This document shows, piece by piece, positions 7,728 to 16,417 of a DNA stretch of 64,000 nucleotides. Source of the stretch: Streptomyces venezuelae (GTDB taxonomy: Bacteria; Actinomycetota; Actinomycetes; Streptomycetales; Streptomycetaceae); contig NZ_CP029192.1 in the NCBI RefSeq assembly GCF_008642315.1, forward strand, positions 7,192,001 through 7,256,000. The letters are read 5' to 3'. Position 1 is the first letter of the stretch. The number at the start of each line of letters is the position of its first letter. Under the pieces are notes generated by a model, which was not told the origin of the DNA, did no database searches, and worked only from the letters and a program-made list of their open reading frames with translations. The position numbers and the translations under genes were made by a program.

Positions 7728-10700
7728 ATGGCCTCGTCGCCAACCCCGTCGTCGCAGCCCACGCCTGTCTCGTCCGAGAGCAGGACCCGAGCCGACGCCC
7801 TCCGCGAGGCCCTCGCCACCCGCGTGGTGGTGGCCGACGGCGCGATGGGCACCATGCTCCAGGCGCAGGACCCCACCCTCGACGACTTCCAGCAGCTCGA
7901 AGGCTGCAACGAGATCCTCAACGTCACCCGCCCCGACATCGTGCGCTCCGTCCACGAGGAGTACTTCGCGGTCGGCGTCGACTGCGTGGAGACCAACACC
8001 TTCGGCGCGAACTTCGCGGCACTCACCGAGTACGACATCGCGGACCGCAACTTCGAGCTCTCCGAGGCGGGCGTCCGCATCGCCCGCGAGGTCGCCGACG
8101 AGTTCACCGCCTCCACCGGACAGCAGCGCTGGGTCCTCGGCTCCATGGGCCCCGGCACCAAGCTGCCGACGCTCGGCCACGCCCCGTACACCGTCCTGCG
8201 CGACGCCTACCAGACCAACGCCGAAGGCATGATCGCCGGCGGCGCGGACGCCCTCCTGGTGGAGACCACCCAGGACCTCCTGCAGACCAAGGCCGCCATC
8301 CTCGGCGCCCGCCGCGCCCTGGACGCCACCGGCGCGAACCTCCCGCTGATCTGCTCGGTCACCGTCGAGACGACCGGCACCATGCTCCTCGGCTCGGAGA
8401 TCGGGGCCGCGCTGACCGCCCTGGAGCCGCTGGGCATCGACATGATCGGCCTGAACTGCGCCACAGGACCGGCCGAGATGAGCGAGCACCTGCGCTACCT
8501 CGCCCGCCACTCCCGCATCCCGCTCTCCTGCATGCCGAACGCGGGCCTGCCGGTCCTCGGCAAGGACGGCGCCCACTACCCCCTCTCGGCCGCCGAGCTG
8601 GCCGACGCGCAGGAGAACTTCGTCCGCGACTACGGCCTCTCCCTGGTCGGCGGCTGCTGCGGTACGACACCGGAGCACCTGCGCCAGGTCGTGGAGCGCG
8701 TCCGCGGCGTCGAGACGGCCCCGCGCGACCCGCGCCCCGAGCCGGGCGCCGCGTCCCTGTACCAGACGGTCCCGTTCCGCCAGGACACCTCGTACATGGC
8801 GATCGGCGAGCGCACCAACGCCAACGGCTCGAAGAAGTTCCGCGAGGCGATGCTGGAGGCCCGCTGGGACGACTGCGTGGAGATGGCGCGCGACCAGATC
8901 CGTGAGGGCGCGCACATGCTCGACCTGTGCGTGGACTACGTGGGCCGCGACGGCGTCGCCGACATGGAGGAACTCGCGGGCCGCTTCGCCACCGCCTCCA
9001 CCCTGCCCATCGTCCTGGACTCCACCGAGGTCCCGGTCATCCAGGCCGGCCTGGAGAAGCTCGGCGGCCGCGCGGTCATCAACTCGGTCAACTACGAGGA
9101 CGGCGACGGCCCCGAGTCCCGCTTCGCGAAGGTCACCGCGCTGGCCCAGGAGCACGGCGCCGCGCTGATCGCGCTGACCATCGACGAGGGGGGCCAGGCC
9201 CGCACCCCCGAGCACAAGGTCGCCATCGCCGAGCGGCTGATCGAGGACCTCACCGGCAACTGGGGCATCCAGGAGTCGGACATCCTCATCGACACCCTGA
9301 CCTTCACCATCTGCACCGGCCAGGAGGAGTCCCGGGGCGACGGCATCGCCACCATCGAGGCGATCCGCGAGCTGAAGAAGCGCCACCCGGACGTGCAGAC
9401 CACGTTGGGCCTGTCCAACATCTCCTTCGGCCTCAACCCGGCCGCGCGCGTCGTCCTCAACTCCGTCTTCCTGGACGAGTGCGTCAAGGCGGGCCTCGAC
9501 TCCGCCATCGTGCACGCCTCGAAGATCCTGCCGATCGCGCGCCTGGAGGAGGAGCAGGTCAAGGTCGCACTCGACCTGATCTACGACCGCCGCGCCGAGG
9601 GCTACGACCCCCTCCAGAAGCTCATGGAGCTCTTCGAGGGCGTCTCCACCAAGTCGATGAAGGCCGGCAAGGCCGAGGAACTCCTCGCGCTGCCGCTGGA
9701 CGAGCGGCTCCAGCGGCGCATCATCGACGGCGAGAAGAACGGCCTCGAAGCCGACCTCGACGAAGCCCTCCAGGACACCCCGGCGCTGGACATCGTCAAC
9801 AACACCCTCCTGGAAGGCATGAAGGTCGTCGGAGAGCTGTTCGGCTCCGGCCAGATGCAGCTGCCCTTCGTCCTCCAGTCCGCCGAGGTCATGAAGACGG
9901 CCGTGGCGCACCTCGAGCCGCACATGGAGAAGACGGACGCGGACGGCAAGGGCACCATCGTGCTGGCCACCGTCCGCGGCGACGTCCACGACATCGGCAA
10001 GAACCTCGTCGACATCATCCTGTCCAACAACGGCTACAACGTCGTCAACCTGGGCATCAAGCAGCCCGTCGCGGCGATCCTCGACGCCGCCGCCGAGCAC
10101 AAGGCCGACGTCATCGGCATGTCCGGGCTCCTGGTCAAGTCCACGGTGATCATGAAGGAGAACCTGGAGGAGCTCAACCAGCGCCAGATGGCCGCCGACT
10201 ACCCGGTCATCCTGGGCGGCGCGGCCCTCACCCGCGCCTACGTGGAGCAGGACCTGCACGAGATCTACGAGGGCGAAGTCCGCTACGCCCGCGACGCGTT
10301 CGAGGGCCTGCGCCTCATGGACGCCCTCATCGCCGTCAAGCGCGGCGTGCCCGGCGCCAGCCTGCCCGAGCTCAAGCAGCGCCGCGTGCCCAAGCGCGAC
10401 ACCCCCGTCGCCGTCGAAGAGCCCGAGGGCCCGTCCCGCTCCGACGTGGCCGTCGACAACCCGCTGCCCACGCCCCCGTTCTGGGGCACCCGCGTCATCA
10501 AGGGCATCCAGCTCAAGGAGTACGCCTCCTGGCTCGACGAGGGCGCCCTCTTCAAGGGCCAGTGGGGCCTCAAGCAGGCCCGCACCGGCGACGGCCCCAC
10601 GTACGAGGAGCTCGTCGAGAGCGAGGGCCGCCCCCGCCTGCGCGGCCTCCTGGACGAACTCCAGACCAAGAACCTGCTGGAAGCCGCCGTCGTCTACGGC

Positions 10701-11258
10701 TACTTCCCGTGCGTCTCCAAGGGCGACGACCTGATCATCCTCAACGACGACGGTTCGGAGCGCACCCGCTTCTCCTTCCCGCGTCAGCGCCGCGGTCGCC
10801 GCCTGTGCCTGGCCGACTTCTTCCGCCCCGAGGAATCCGGCGAGACCGACGTGGTCGGGCTCCAGGTCGTCACCGTCGGCTCCAAGATCGGCGAGGCCAC
10901 CGCGGAACTCTTCGCCGCCGACTCCTACCGCGACTACCTCGAACTGCACGGCCTGTCCGTCCAGCTCGCCGAGGCCCTCGCCGAGTACTGGCACGCCCGG
11001 GTGCGCGCCGAGCTCGGATTCGCAGGAGAGGACCCCGCCGACGTCGAGGACATGTTCGCGCTGAAGTACCGCGGCGCGCGCTTCTCCCTCGGGTACGGCG
11101 CCTGCCCCGACCTGGAGGACCGCGCCAAGATCGCCGAGCTCCTGCAGCCCGAGCGGATCGGCGTCCAGCTCTCCGAGGAGTTCCAGCTCCACCCCGAGCA
11201 GTCCACCGACGCGATCGTCATCCACCACCCCGAGGCGAAGTATTTCAACGCGCGCTGA
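7728..11258 (+). CDS. metH: Cobalamin-dependent methionine synthase
   Basis: MetH transfers a methyl group from 5-methyltetrahydrofolate to homocysteine through enzyme-bound cobalamin. In this 1176-residue protein the order is complete. The homocysteine/zinc barrel ends in VGGCCGTTP near residues 306-314. The folate (pterin-binding) barrel begins at AIGERTNANGSK. A four-helix cap follows. The B12 domain has GDVHDIGKN, whose His754 is the cobalt ligand. The C-terminal reactivation domain carries RFSLGYGACPD for S-adenosylmethionine. I chose the ATG at 7728 (GGGAG upstream; the N terminus resembles other Streptomyces MetH). An in-frame GTG at 7668, placed six bases after a TACCCT hexamer, could be a leaderless alternative adding 20 residues. 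I see no cobalamin riboswitch in the 265-base leader region. Confidence 0.96.
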   Translation: MASSPTPSSQPTPVSSESRTRADALREALATRVVVADGAMGTMLQAQDPTLDDFQQLEGCNEILNVTRPDIVRSVHEEYFAVGVDCVETNTFGANFAALTEYDIADRNFELSEAGVRIAREVADEFTASTGQQRWVLGSMGPGTKLPTLGHAPYTVLRDAYQTNAEGMIAGGADALLVETTQDLLQTKAAILGARRALDATGANLPLICSVTVETTGTMLLGSEIGAALTALEPLGIDMIGLNCATGPAEMSEHLRYLARHSRIPLSCMPNAGLPVLGKDGAHYPLSAAELADAQENFVRDYGLSLVGGCCGTTPEHLRQVVERVRGVETAPRDPRPEPGAASLYQTVPFRQDTSYMAIGERTNANGSKKFREAMLEARWDDCVEMARDQIREGAHMLDLCVDYVGRDGVADMEELAGRFATASTLPIVLDSTEVPVIQAGLEKLGGRAVINSVNYEDGDGPESRFAKVTALAQEHGAALIALTIDEGGQARTPEHKVAIAERLIEDLTGNWGIQESDILIDTLTFTICTGQEESRGDGIATIEAIRELKKRHPDVQTTLGLSNISFGLNPAARVVLNSVFLDECVKAGLDSAIVHASKILPIARLEEEQVKVALDLIYDRRAEGYDPLQKLMELFEGVSTKSMKAGKAEELLALPLDERLQRRIIDGEKNGLEADLDEALQDTPALDIVNNTLLEGMKVVGELFGSGQMQLPFVLQSAEVMKTAVAHLEPHMEKTDADGKGTIVLATVRGDVHDIGKNLVDIILSNNGYNVVNLGIKQPVAAILDAAAEHKADVIGMSGLLVKSTVIMKENLEELNQRQMAADYPVILGGAALTRAYVEQDLHEIYEGEVRYARDAFEGLRLMDALIAVKRGVPGASLPELKQRRVPKRDTPVAVEEPEGPSRSDVAVDNPLPTPPFWGTRVIKGIQLKEYASWLDEGALFKGQWGLKQARTGDGPTYEELVESEGRPRLRGLLDELQTKNLLEAAVVYGYFPCVSKGDDLIILNDDGSERTRFSFPRQRRGRRLCLADFFRPEESGETDVVGLQVVTVGSKIGEATAELFAADSYRDYLELHGLSVQLAEALAEYWHARVRAELGFAGEDPADVEDMFALKYRGARFSLGYGACPDLEDRAKIAELLQPERIGVQLSEEFQLHPEQSTDAIVIHHPEAKYFNAR

Positions 11259-11291
11259 TCCGGCGCAGTCGTACACTGGTCGGTCCAGTGC

Positions 11292-11329
11292 AGGCCGGTT
11301 GCCTTCCGCAAGAAGGAGGCAACCGGCCT
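11292..11329 (+). terminator. Hairpin between metH and the HAD gene
   Basis: A 13-base-pair perfect stem (AGGCCGGTTGCCT with its complement at 11317-11329) and a 12-base loop follow metH. It may end the metH transcript. Because it also lies just upstream of the next start codon and after a TACACT hexamer near 11270, it could instead be in the leader of the HAD gene. Confidence 0.65.
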
Positions 11330-11357
11330 TCTCGTCCCTTACGGAAGGTGTGGTCGC

Positions 11358-12053
11358 ATGACCAGTACGGTTCCCGCGCTCGGCACCCCAATGGCCGAAA
11401 GCTCCGCATTGCAGGGCGTCCTCCTCGACATGGACGGCACCCTCGTGGACACCGAGGGCTTCTGGTGGGACGCCGAGGTCGAGGTCTTCGCCTCCCTGGG
11501 GCACGCCCTCGACGAGGCCTGGCGCGACGTCGTCGTGGGCGGCCCCATGACGCGCAGCGCAGGCTTCCTCATCGAGGCGACCGGCGCCGACATCACCGTC
11601 GCCGAGCTCACCGTGCTGCTCAACGACGGCTTCGAGAACCGCATCAGCCGCACCCTGCCGCTGATGCCGGGCGCCGCGCGCCTGCTCGCCGAACTCGCCG
11701 GGCACGGCGTGCCGATGGCCCTGGTGTCCGCCTCGCACCGCCGCATCATCGACCGCGTCCTCGACTCGATCGGCGCCCACCACTTCGAACTGACCGTGGC
11801 GGGCGACGAGGTGGCCCGCACCAAGCCCCACCCCGACCCCTACCTCCTCGCGGCCCGCGGCCTCGGCGCGGACCCCGCCAGATGCGCCGTCATCGAGGAC
11901 ACCGCGACCGGCGTCGCCGCCGCGGAGGCCGCGGGCTGCCGCGTGGTGGCCGTGCCGTCGGTCGCCCCCATCCCCGCCGTCGCGGGCCGCACCGTCGTCC
12001 CGTCCCTCGAACACGTCAACCTGCCTTTCCTGCAAGGCCTGATGACCCTCTGA
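11358..12053 (+). CDS. HAD-superfamily phosphatase (beta-phosphoglucomutase-like)
   Basis: The 231-residue protein shows the HAD motifs in order. Motif I is DMDGTLVDTEG (residues 24-34), with the nucleophile Asp and acid-base Asp. An alpha-helical cap of about 70 residues follows. Motif II is ALVSASHRR, motif III is the Lys in TKPHPDPY, and motif IV is VIEDTATG. The DMDGTLVDTE form with a C1 cap places it with beta-phosphoglucomutase or phosphoglycolate-phosphatase-like enzymes acting on small phosphoesters. The N-terminal 18 residues before motif I are an unstructured leader, so an internal ATG start cannot be excluded. It follows metH in the same direction, with a hairpin between them. The substrate cannot be deduced. 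Confidence 0.85.
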   Translation: MTSTVPALGTPMAESSALQGVLLDMDGTLVDTEGFWWDAEVEVFASLGHALDEAWRDVVVGGPMTRSAGFLIEATGADITVAELTVLLNDGFENRISRTLPLMPGAARLLAELAGHGVPMALVSASHRRIIDRVLDSIGAHHFELTVAGDEVARTKPHPDPYLLAARGLGADPARCAVIEDTATGVAAAEAAGCRVVAVPSVAPIPAVAGRTVVPSLEHVNLPFLQGLMTL

Positions 12054-12401
12054 CAGCTCCGCGGGCTCCGGCGCCAACCCTGTTTCGGTGTGTGACGTTT
12101 CCCACCCGGGCGAGGGTCGACAGTGGGACCCGTGTGTGCTGTGCGGTGCCGCGGGGCCCGGGGTGACGTGACGTTGTGTCCCGATTGGTGGGAGCGTGCA
12201 CGAAACCTTCCGGTGTCGGGTTATCAGTGTGTCCGCGCCCGGTTTCGCAGCGTGAGCGATTGCGGGCTCAGGCGCCCTCCGAAGCTCATCTGGTGCGGAC
12301 TAATCTCGTCGCGAGAACATCGCCCCACCCCCCGTGCCCCACCAACCCACACCCCGCGTTGCGGGATTCACGGGATTCAAGAGCTCTGGAGAACGTCGAG
12401 C
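12054..12401. other. 348-base intergenic region before the binding-protein pair
   Basis: No gene is supported here. A TAATCT hexamer at 12301-12306 could be a -10 element, though no good -35 precedes it. Just before the ribosome binding site, CGGGATTCA is repeated exactly in tandem (12362-12370 and 12371-12379), which might be a regulator site. No riboswitch or tRNA structure was recognised. Confidence 0.5.
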
Positions 12402-14009
12402 ATGAACCGCAAGACTTTGGTGCTGCCGGCAGTCATAGGTCTGCTCGCCCCCGCGCTCGCCGCGTGCGGCGGCTCGGACGGCGGCGACGGCGACAAGCCG
12501 ATCGCCGCCGGCACCACGGACTCGTTCGCCATCTCGAAGGAAGTCCCGGCCCCCTTCGACCCGGCGTACGCCTATGACGCGGGCTCCTGGAACGTCCTGC
12601 GCCAGACCATCCAGACGCTGATGGCCATGCCGCGCGGTGGCGGCGACCCCCAGCCCGAGGCCGCCGAGCAGTGCGGCTTCACCGACACGGGCAACGAGCG
12701 GTACGCCTGCACCCTGCGCAAGGGGCTGAAGTTCTCCGACGGCAAGCCGCTGACGGCCGCCGATGTGAAGTTCTCCATCGAGCGCGTCCGGGACATCAAG
12801 CTCAAGGACCCCAGCGGTTCCGACGGCCTGGTCTCCAACGTCGACACGATCGAGGTCCAGGGCGACCGCGACATCGTCTTCCACCTCAAGACCCCCGACG
12901 CGACGTTCCCCTTCAAGCTGGCGACCCCCACCGCGGGCATCATCAGCAAGGAGCACTACGACAAGAACAAGCTGCGCGACGGCTTCGCGGTCGACGGCTC
13001 GGGCCCGTACGTCGCCGAGCAGGAGGTCAAGGACAACCGCCTGGTCAAGACGGTGTTCACCAAGAACCCCCACTACAAGGGCGGGTTCAAGACGCAGAGC
13101 GACAAGGTGGAGCTCCGCAACTTCACCGACACCGACGCCATGGGCAAGGCGCTCGAGGACGGCGACATCGACCTGATGACGCGCACCATGTCGCCCGAGC
13201 AGGTCAAGGAGCTCAACGCCTCCACGAGCAAGAAGATCGACCTGGTCGAATTGCAGGGCTTGGAGATCCGCTACCTCGCCTTCAACACCGACGCCCCCGT
13301 GGCCAAGAACAAGGCCGTGCGCCAGGCGATCTCGCAGCTCGTCGACCGCGGCGCGCTGGCCTCCTCGGTGTACGGCTCGACGGCCGACCCGCTGTACTCG
13401 CTGGTGCCAGCCTCCATCACCGGGCACGCCAACTCGTTCTTCAACAAGTACGGCAACCCGAGCACGGCCAAGGCCCGAAACCTGCTCAACAAGGCCAACA
13501 TCACCACCCCGGTGAAGATGACCCTGCACTACACCACCGACCACTACGGCCCCGGCACCAAGAAGGAGTTCGAGCTGCTGAAGAAGCAGCTGAACGACTC
13601 CGGCCTGTTCGACGTGTCGATCAAGGGCGTGCCGTGGAGCACCTTCCGCGCCGCCGAACGCGACGGCAAGTACGCGGCGTACGGCATGGGCTGGTTCCCC
13701 GACTTCCCCGACGCCGACAACTTCCTCGCGCCGTTCCTCGACAAGGACAACTTCCTCGGCTCGCCGTACGTCAACGACACGATCAACGACCAGCTGATCC
13801 CGACGTCCCGGCGCGAGGCCGACCGGCTCGCCGCCTCCAAGAGCATCCGCAAGATCCAGGACATCGTCGCCGACGACGTCCCGGTGCTCCCGCTGTGGCA
13901 GGGCAAGCAGTACATCGCGGCGCGCGACGACATCACCGGCATCCAGTGGGCCCTCGACTCCTCCTCGAACCTCCAGCTGTGGGAGCTCGGCCGCGGCGTC
14001 AGCGGCTGA
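12402..14009 (+). CDS. ABC transporter substrate-binding lipoprotein, family 5 (first of a tandem pair)
   Basis: The 535-residue protein is an extracytoplasmic solute receptor anchored as a lipoprotein. Its signal peptide ends in a lipobox ALAAC at about residue 20, followed by a Gly/Ser/Asp linker. The mature part shows family-5 (oligopeptide/dipeptide-type) features: an RKGLKFSDGKPLTAADVKFSIERV segment near residue 105, with the peptide-binding lobe signature, and GMGWFPDFPDADNFL near residue 430. The nearest relative in the window is the next gene. No permease or ATPase gene accompanies them, so the membrane partner must be encoded elsewhere. The ATG at 12402 was chosen because it begins the signal peptide; GGAG lies upstream. 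Ligand unknown. Confidence 0.88.
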   Translation: MNRKTLVLPAVIGLLAPALAACGGSDGGDGDKPIAAGTTDSFAISKEVPAPFDPAYAYDAGSWNVLRQTIQTLMAMPRGGGDPQPEAAEQCGFTDTGNERYACTLRKGLKFSDGKPLTAADVKFSIERVRDIKLKDPSGSDGLVSNVDTIEVQGDRDIVFHLKTPDATFPFKLATPTAGIISKEHYDKNKLRDGFAVDGSGPYVAEQEVKDNRLVKTVFTKNPHYKGGFKTQSDKVELRNFTDTDAMGKALEDGDIDLMTRTMSPEQVKELNASTSKKIDLVELQGLEIRYLAFNTDAPVAKNKAVRQAISQLVDRGALASSVYGSTADPLYSLVPASITGHANSFFNKYGNPSTAKARNLLNKANITTPVKMTLHYTTDHYGPGTKKEFELLKKQLNDSGLFDVSIKGVPWSTFRAAERDGKYAAYGMGWFPDFPDADNFLAPFLDKDNFLGSPYVNDTINDQLIPTSRREADRLAASKSIRKIQDIVADDVPVLPLWQGKQYIAARDDITGIQWALDSSSNLQLWELGRGVSG

Positions 14010-14070
14010 CCCACGGCGTCCCGAGGGCATCCGAGTTCCACCGAACGACCACACCAACAAAGGCACGTAC

Positions 14071-15657
14071 GTGAAATGTCGTAACCAGTGGCTGGCCCTT
14101 CCCCTCACGGGAGGGCTGGCCGCCGCCCTGCTGACCGGCTGCGGCACGGAATCGGGCGGTGCGGGGGACACGGGCGACGCGGTAGTGATGGGGATGTCCG
14201 ACGACGTCCTCGCCACCGACCCGGCATCCGGCTACGACCCCGGCTCCTGGCTCCTGTTCAACAACGTCTTCCAGTCGCTCCTGAGCTTCCCCAAGGGCGC
14301 CACCGAGCCCGAGCCGGAGGCCGCCGAGGAGTGCGGCTTCACCGACACGGAGGCGAAGGTCTTCAAGTGCGAGCTGCGTGACGGGCTGAAGTTCAGCAAC
14401 GGCAACGAGCTCACCTCCAAGGACGTCAAGTTCTCCTTCGACCGCATGCGGAAGATCAACGCCGACGACGGCCCGGCGCTGATGTTCCCCATGCTCGACC
14501 AGGTGCAGACGCCGGACGCCAAGACCGTCGTGTTCAAGCTCAAGTACTCCGACGCGACCTTCCCCAGCAAGATCGCCTCGGGTGCGGGCTCCATCGTGGA
14601 CCACACCGAGTACGACATGAACCGGCTCCGCGAGGACGGCAAGGCCGTCGGCTCCGGACCGTACGAGCTGGACTCCTTCAGCAAGGAGCAGGCGGTCTTC
14701 TCCGTCAACTCCGACTACAAGGGCACCGCGAAGCCGAAGAACGACGGCATCGCCCTCAAGTTCTTCCGCGGCGACCAGAAGGGCCTCAAGCAGGCGCTCC
14801 TCGACGGCAAGATCGACGTCGCCTACCGAGGCCTCGCCGCCGCCGACATCGCCGACATCGAGCAGGACACCTCCAAGGACGGCCAGGACGTCGACATCGT
14901 CGAGGGCACCAGCGCCGAGGTCCAGCACCTGGTCTTCAACATGAAGGACCCGGTGGCGGGCAAGCTCGGCGTCCGCAAGGCCATGGCCTACCTCCTGGAC
15001 CGGGACGCCCTGGTCAAGGAGGTCTACCAGGACACGGCCACGCCGCTGTACTCGATCGTCCCCGCCGGCATCAGCGGCCACAACACCGCCTTCTTCGACA
15101 CCTACGGCGCCCGCCCGCAGCGCGCCAAGGCCGCCGCCGCGCTCCGCGCCGACGGCATCGAGGGCAAGACCAAGCTCACCCTCTGGTCGACGCCCACCCG
15201 CTACGGCCCGGCCACCGACCAGGAACTGCGGGCCATCGCCAAGCAGCTCAACGCCTCCGGCCTCTTCGACGCCGACGTGAAGTCCGTCCCCTTCGAGCAG
15301 TACGAGAAGGACATCGAAGCCGGCAAGTACGGCGTCTACGTCAAGGGCTGGGTCCCCGACTACCCGGACGCCGACAACTTCACCCAGCCGTTCTTCGGCA
15401 AGGGCAACGTCCTCGGCAACCACTTCGAGAACAGCACCATCACCTCGAAGATCATCCCGGGCACCGCCACCGAGAGCGACCGCACCAAGACCACCAAGCA
15501 GTACGGCCGCCTCCAGGACATCGTCGCCGAGCAGGTGCCGATCCTGCCGGTCTGGCAGGCCAAGCAGTACGCCGTCGTCCGCGACAGCGTCTACGGACTC
15601 GAGTCCTGCCTCGACGCCTCCACCGTCTTCCGCTTCTGGGAGATCAGCAAGGGCTGA
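14071..15657 (+). CDS. ABC transporter substrate-binding lipoprotein, family 5 (second of a tandem pair)
   Basis: This 528-residue lipoprotein has a lipobox LLTGC around residue 23. It is a clear paralogue of the preceding protein. Both have a '(F/T)DPA..YD.GSW' opening, a CGFTDT segment, DGLKFSNGNELTSKDVKFSF, and a C-terminal VPDYPDADNFTQPFF and VPILPVWQAKQYA. It should bind a peptide-like or other amphipathic solute outside the membrane. It begins with GTG 61 bases after the first copy and is probably cotranscribed with it; a strong bidirectional hairpin follows at 15670-15709. The tandem arrangement points to local duplication, and divergence between the copies suggests different ligands. 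No transporter membrane genes are adjacent. Confidence 0.88.
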   Translation: MKCRNQWLALPLTGGLAAALLTGCGTESGGAGDTGDAVVMGMSDDVLATDPASGYDPGSWLLFNNVFQSLLSFPKGATEPEPEAAEECGFTDTEAKVFKCELRDGLKFSNGNELTSKDVKFSFDRMRKINADDGPALMFPMLDQVQTPDAKTVVFKLKYSDATFPSKIASGAGSIVDHTEYDMNRLREDGKAVGSGPYELDSFSKEQAVFSVNSDYKGTAKPKNDGIALKFFRGDQKGLKQALLDGKIDVAYRGLAAADIADIEQDTSKDGQDVDIVEGTSAEVQHLVFNMKDPVAGKLGVRKAMAYLLDRDALVKEVYQDTATPLYSIVPAGISGHNTAFFDTYGARPQRAKAAAALRADGIEGKTKLTLWSTPTRYGPATDQELRAIAKQLNASGLFDADVKSVPFEQYEKDIEAGKYGVYVKGWVPDYPDADNFTQPFFGKGNVLGNHFENSTITSKIIPGTATESDRTKTTKQYGRLQDIVAEQVPILPVWQAKQYAVVRDSVYGLESCLDASTVFRFWEISKG

Positions 15658-15669
15658 CCCGACCGACGA

Positions 15670-15709
15670 CGAAGGGCGGCCGCCCCCCTCGGGGGACGGC
15701 CGCCCTTCG
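15670..15709. terminator. Bidirectional terminator between convergent genes
   Basis: CGAAGGGCGGCCG (15670-15682) pairs with CGGCCGCCCTTCG (15697-15709). The inside can extend the stem with C and G runs. It lies between the plus-strand binding protein and the minus-strand response regulator and can serve both. Confidence 0.85.
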
Positions 15710-15730
15710 ACGTTCACACTCCGGCCGGCG

Positions 15731-16402
15731 TCACTGCGCGCCGGGACGCACCAGACCGCTCTCGTACGCGTACACCGCAGCCTGCACCCGGTCGCGCAGC
15801 CCCAGCTTCGTCAGCACATGACCCACATGCGTCTTCACCGTCGTCTCGCTCACGAACAGGTCCGCCGCGATCTCCGCGTTCGACAGACCGCGGGCGACCA
15901 GCTTCAGCACCTCGACCTCACGGTCCGTCAACGTGTGCAAGGTGTCGGGCACCGGCTCGTCACCCGACGGCAGATGCGCCGAGTACTTGTCCAGGAGACG
16001 ACGCGTGATGCTCGGCGCGAGCATCGCCTCACCCGCCGCGACCACCCGGATCGCCTGCACCAGCTCGTTCGCCGGAGCGTCCTTCAGGAGGAAGCCGCTG
16101 GCACCCGCCCGCAGCGCCTCCACCACGTACTCGTCCAGATCGAACGTGGTCAGCACCAGCACCTTCGCCGGACCGTCCCGGCCGGGACCGGTGATCTGCC
16201 GCGTCGCCTCGACCCCGTCCATCCGCGGCATACGGATGTCCATGAGGACCACGTCGGGCTGCAGCGCCCGCACCTGATCCTGAGCCTGCAGGCCGTCTCC
16301 GGCCTCGCCGACGACCGCGATGTCCTGCTCGGCCTCCAGAATCATCCGGAACCCGGTGCGCAGCAGCGGCTGGTCATCGACCAGTAGGACGCGGATGGCC
16401 AC
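15731..16402 (-). CDS. NarL/LuxR-family response regulator (orphan)
   Basis: The 223-residue protein has an N-terminal receiver domain (VLLVDDQPLLRTGF, phosphoacceptor Asp55 in VLMDIRMPRMDG, Lys near 106 in GFLLKDAP) and a C-terminal LuxR HTH (LTDREVEVLKLVARGLSNAEIAADLFVSETTVKTHV). It should bind DNA when phosphorylated by a histidine kinase. No kinase gene is adjacent: the upstream neighbour on this strand is the RecB-like nuclease gene, which ends 15 bases away, so the regulator is its downstream partner in a possible two-gene transcript. Typical Streptomyces regulators of this type are paired with a DesK-like kinase; here the partner must lie elsewhere. Confidence 0.92.
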   Translation of the reverse strand: MAIRVLLVDDQPLLRTGFRMILEAEQDIAVVGEAGDGLQAQDQVRALQPDVVLMDIRMPRMDGVEATRQITGPGRDGPAKVLVLTTFDLDEYVVEALRAGASGFLLKDAPANELVQAIRVVAAGEAMLAPSITRRLLDKYSAHLPSGDEPVPDTLHTLTDREVEVLKLVARGLSNAEIAADLFVSETTVKTHVGHVLTKLGLRDRVQAAVYAYESGLVRPGAQ

Positions 16403-16417
16403 GTGTCTCTCCTTCAG

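Noticed and set aside
7632..12077. 1481-codon open frame on the minus strand opposite metH
   Set aside because: It is the shadow of metH and the HAD gene. High third-position GC keeps the antisense frame open, and the translation is a low-complexity Gly/Val/Asp/Glu pattern with no domain.
12123..12401. N-terminal extension of the first binding lipoprotein
   Set aside because: The signal peptide with lipobox begins only at the ATG at 12402; an extension would bury it.
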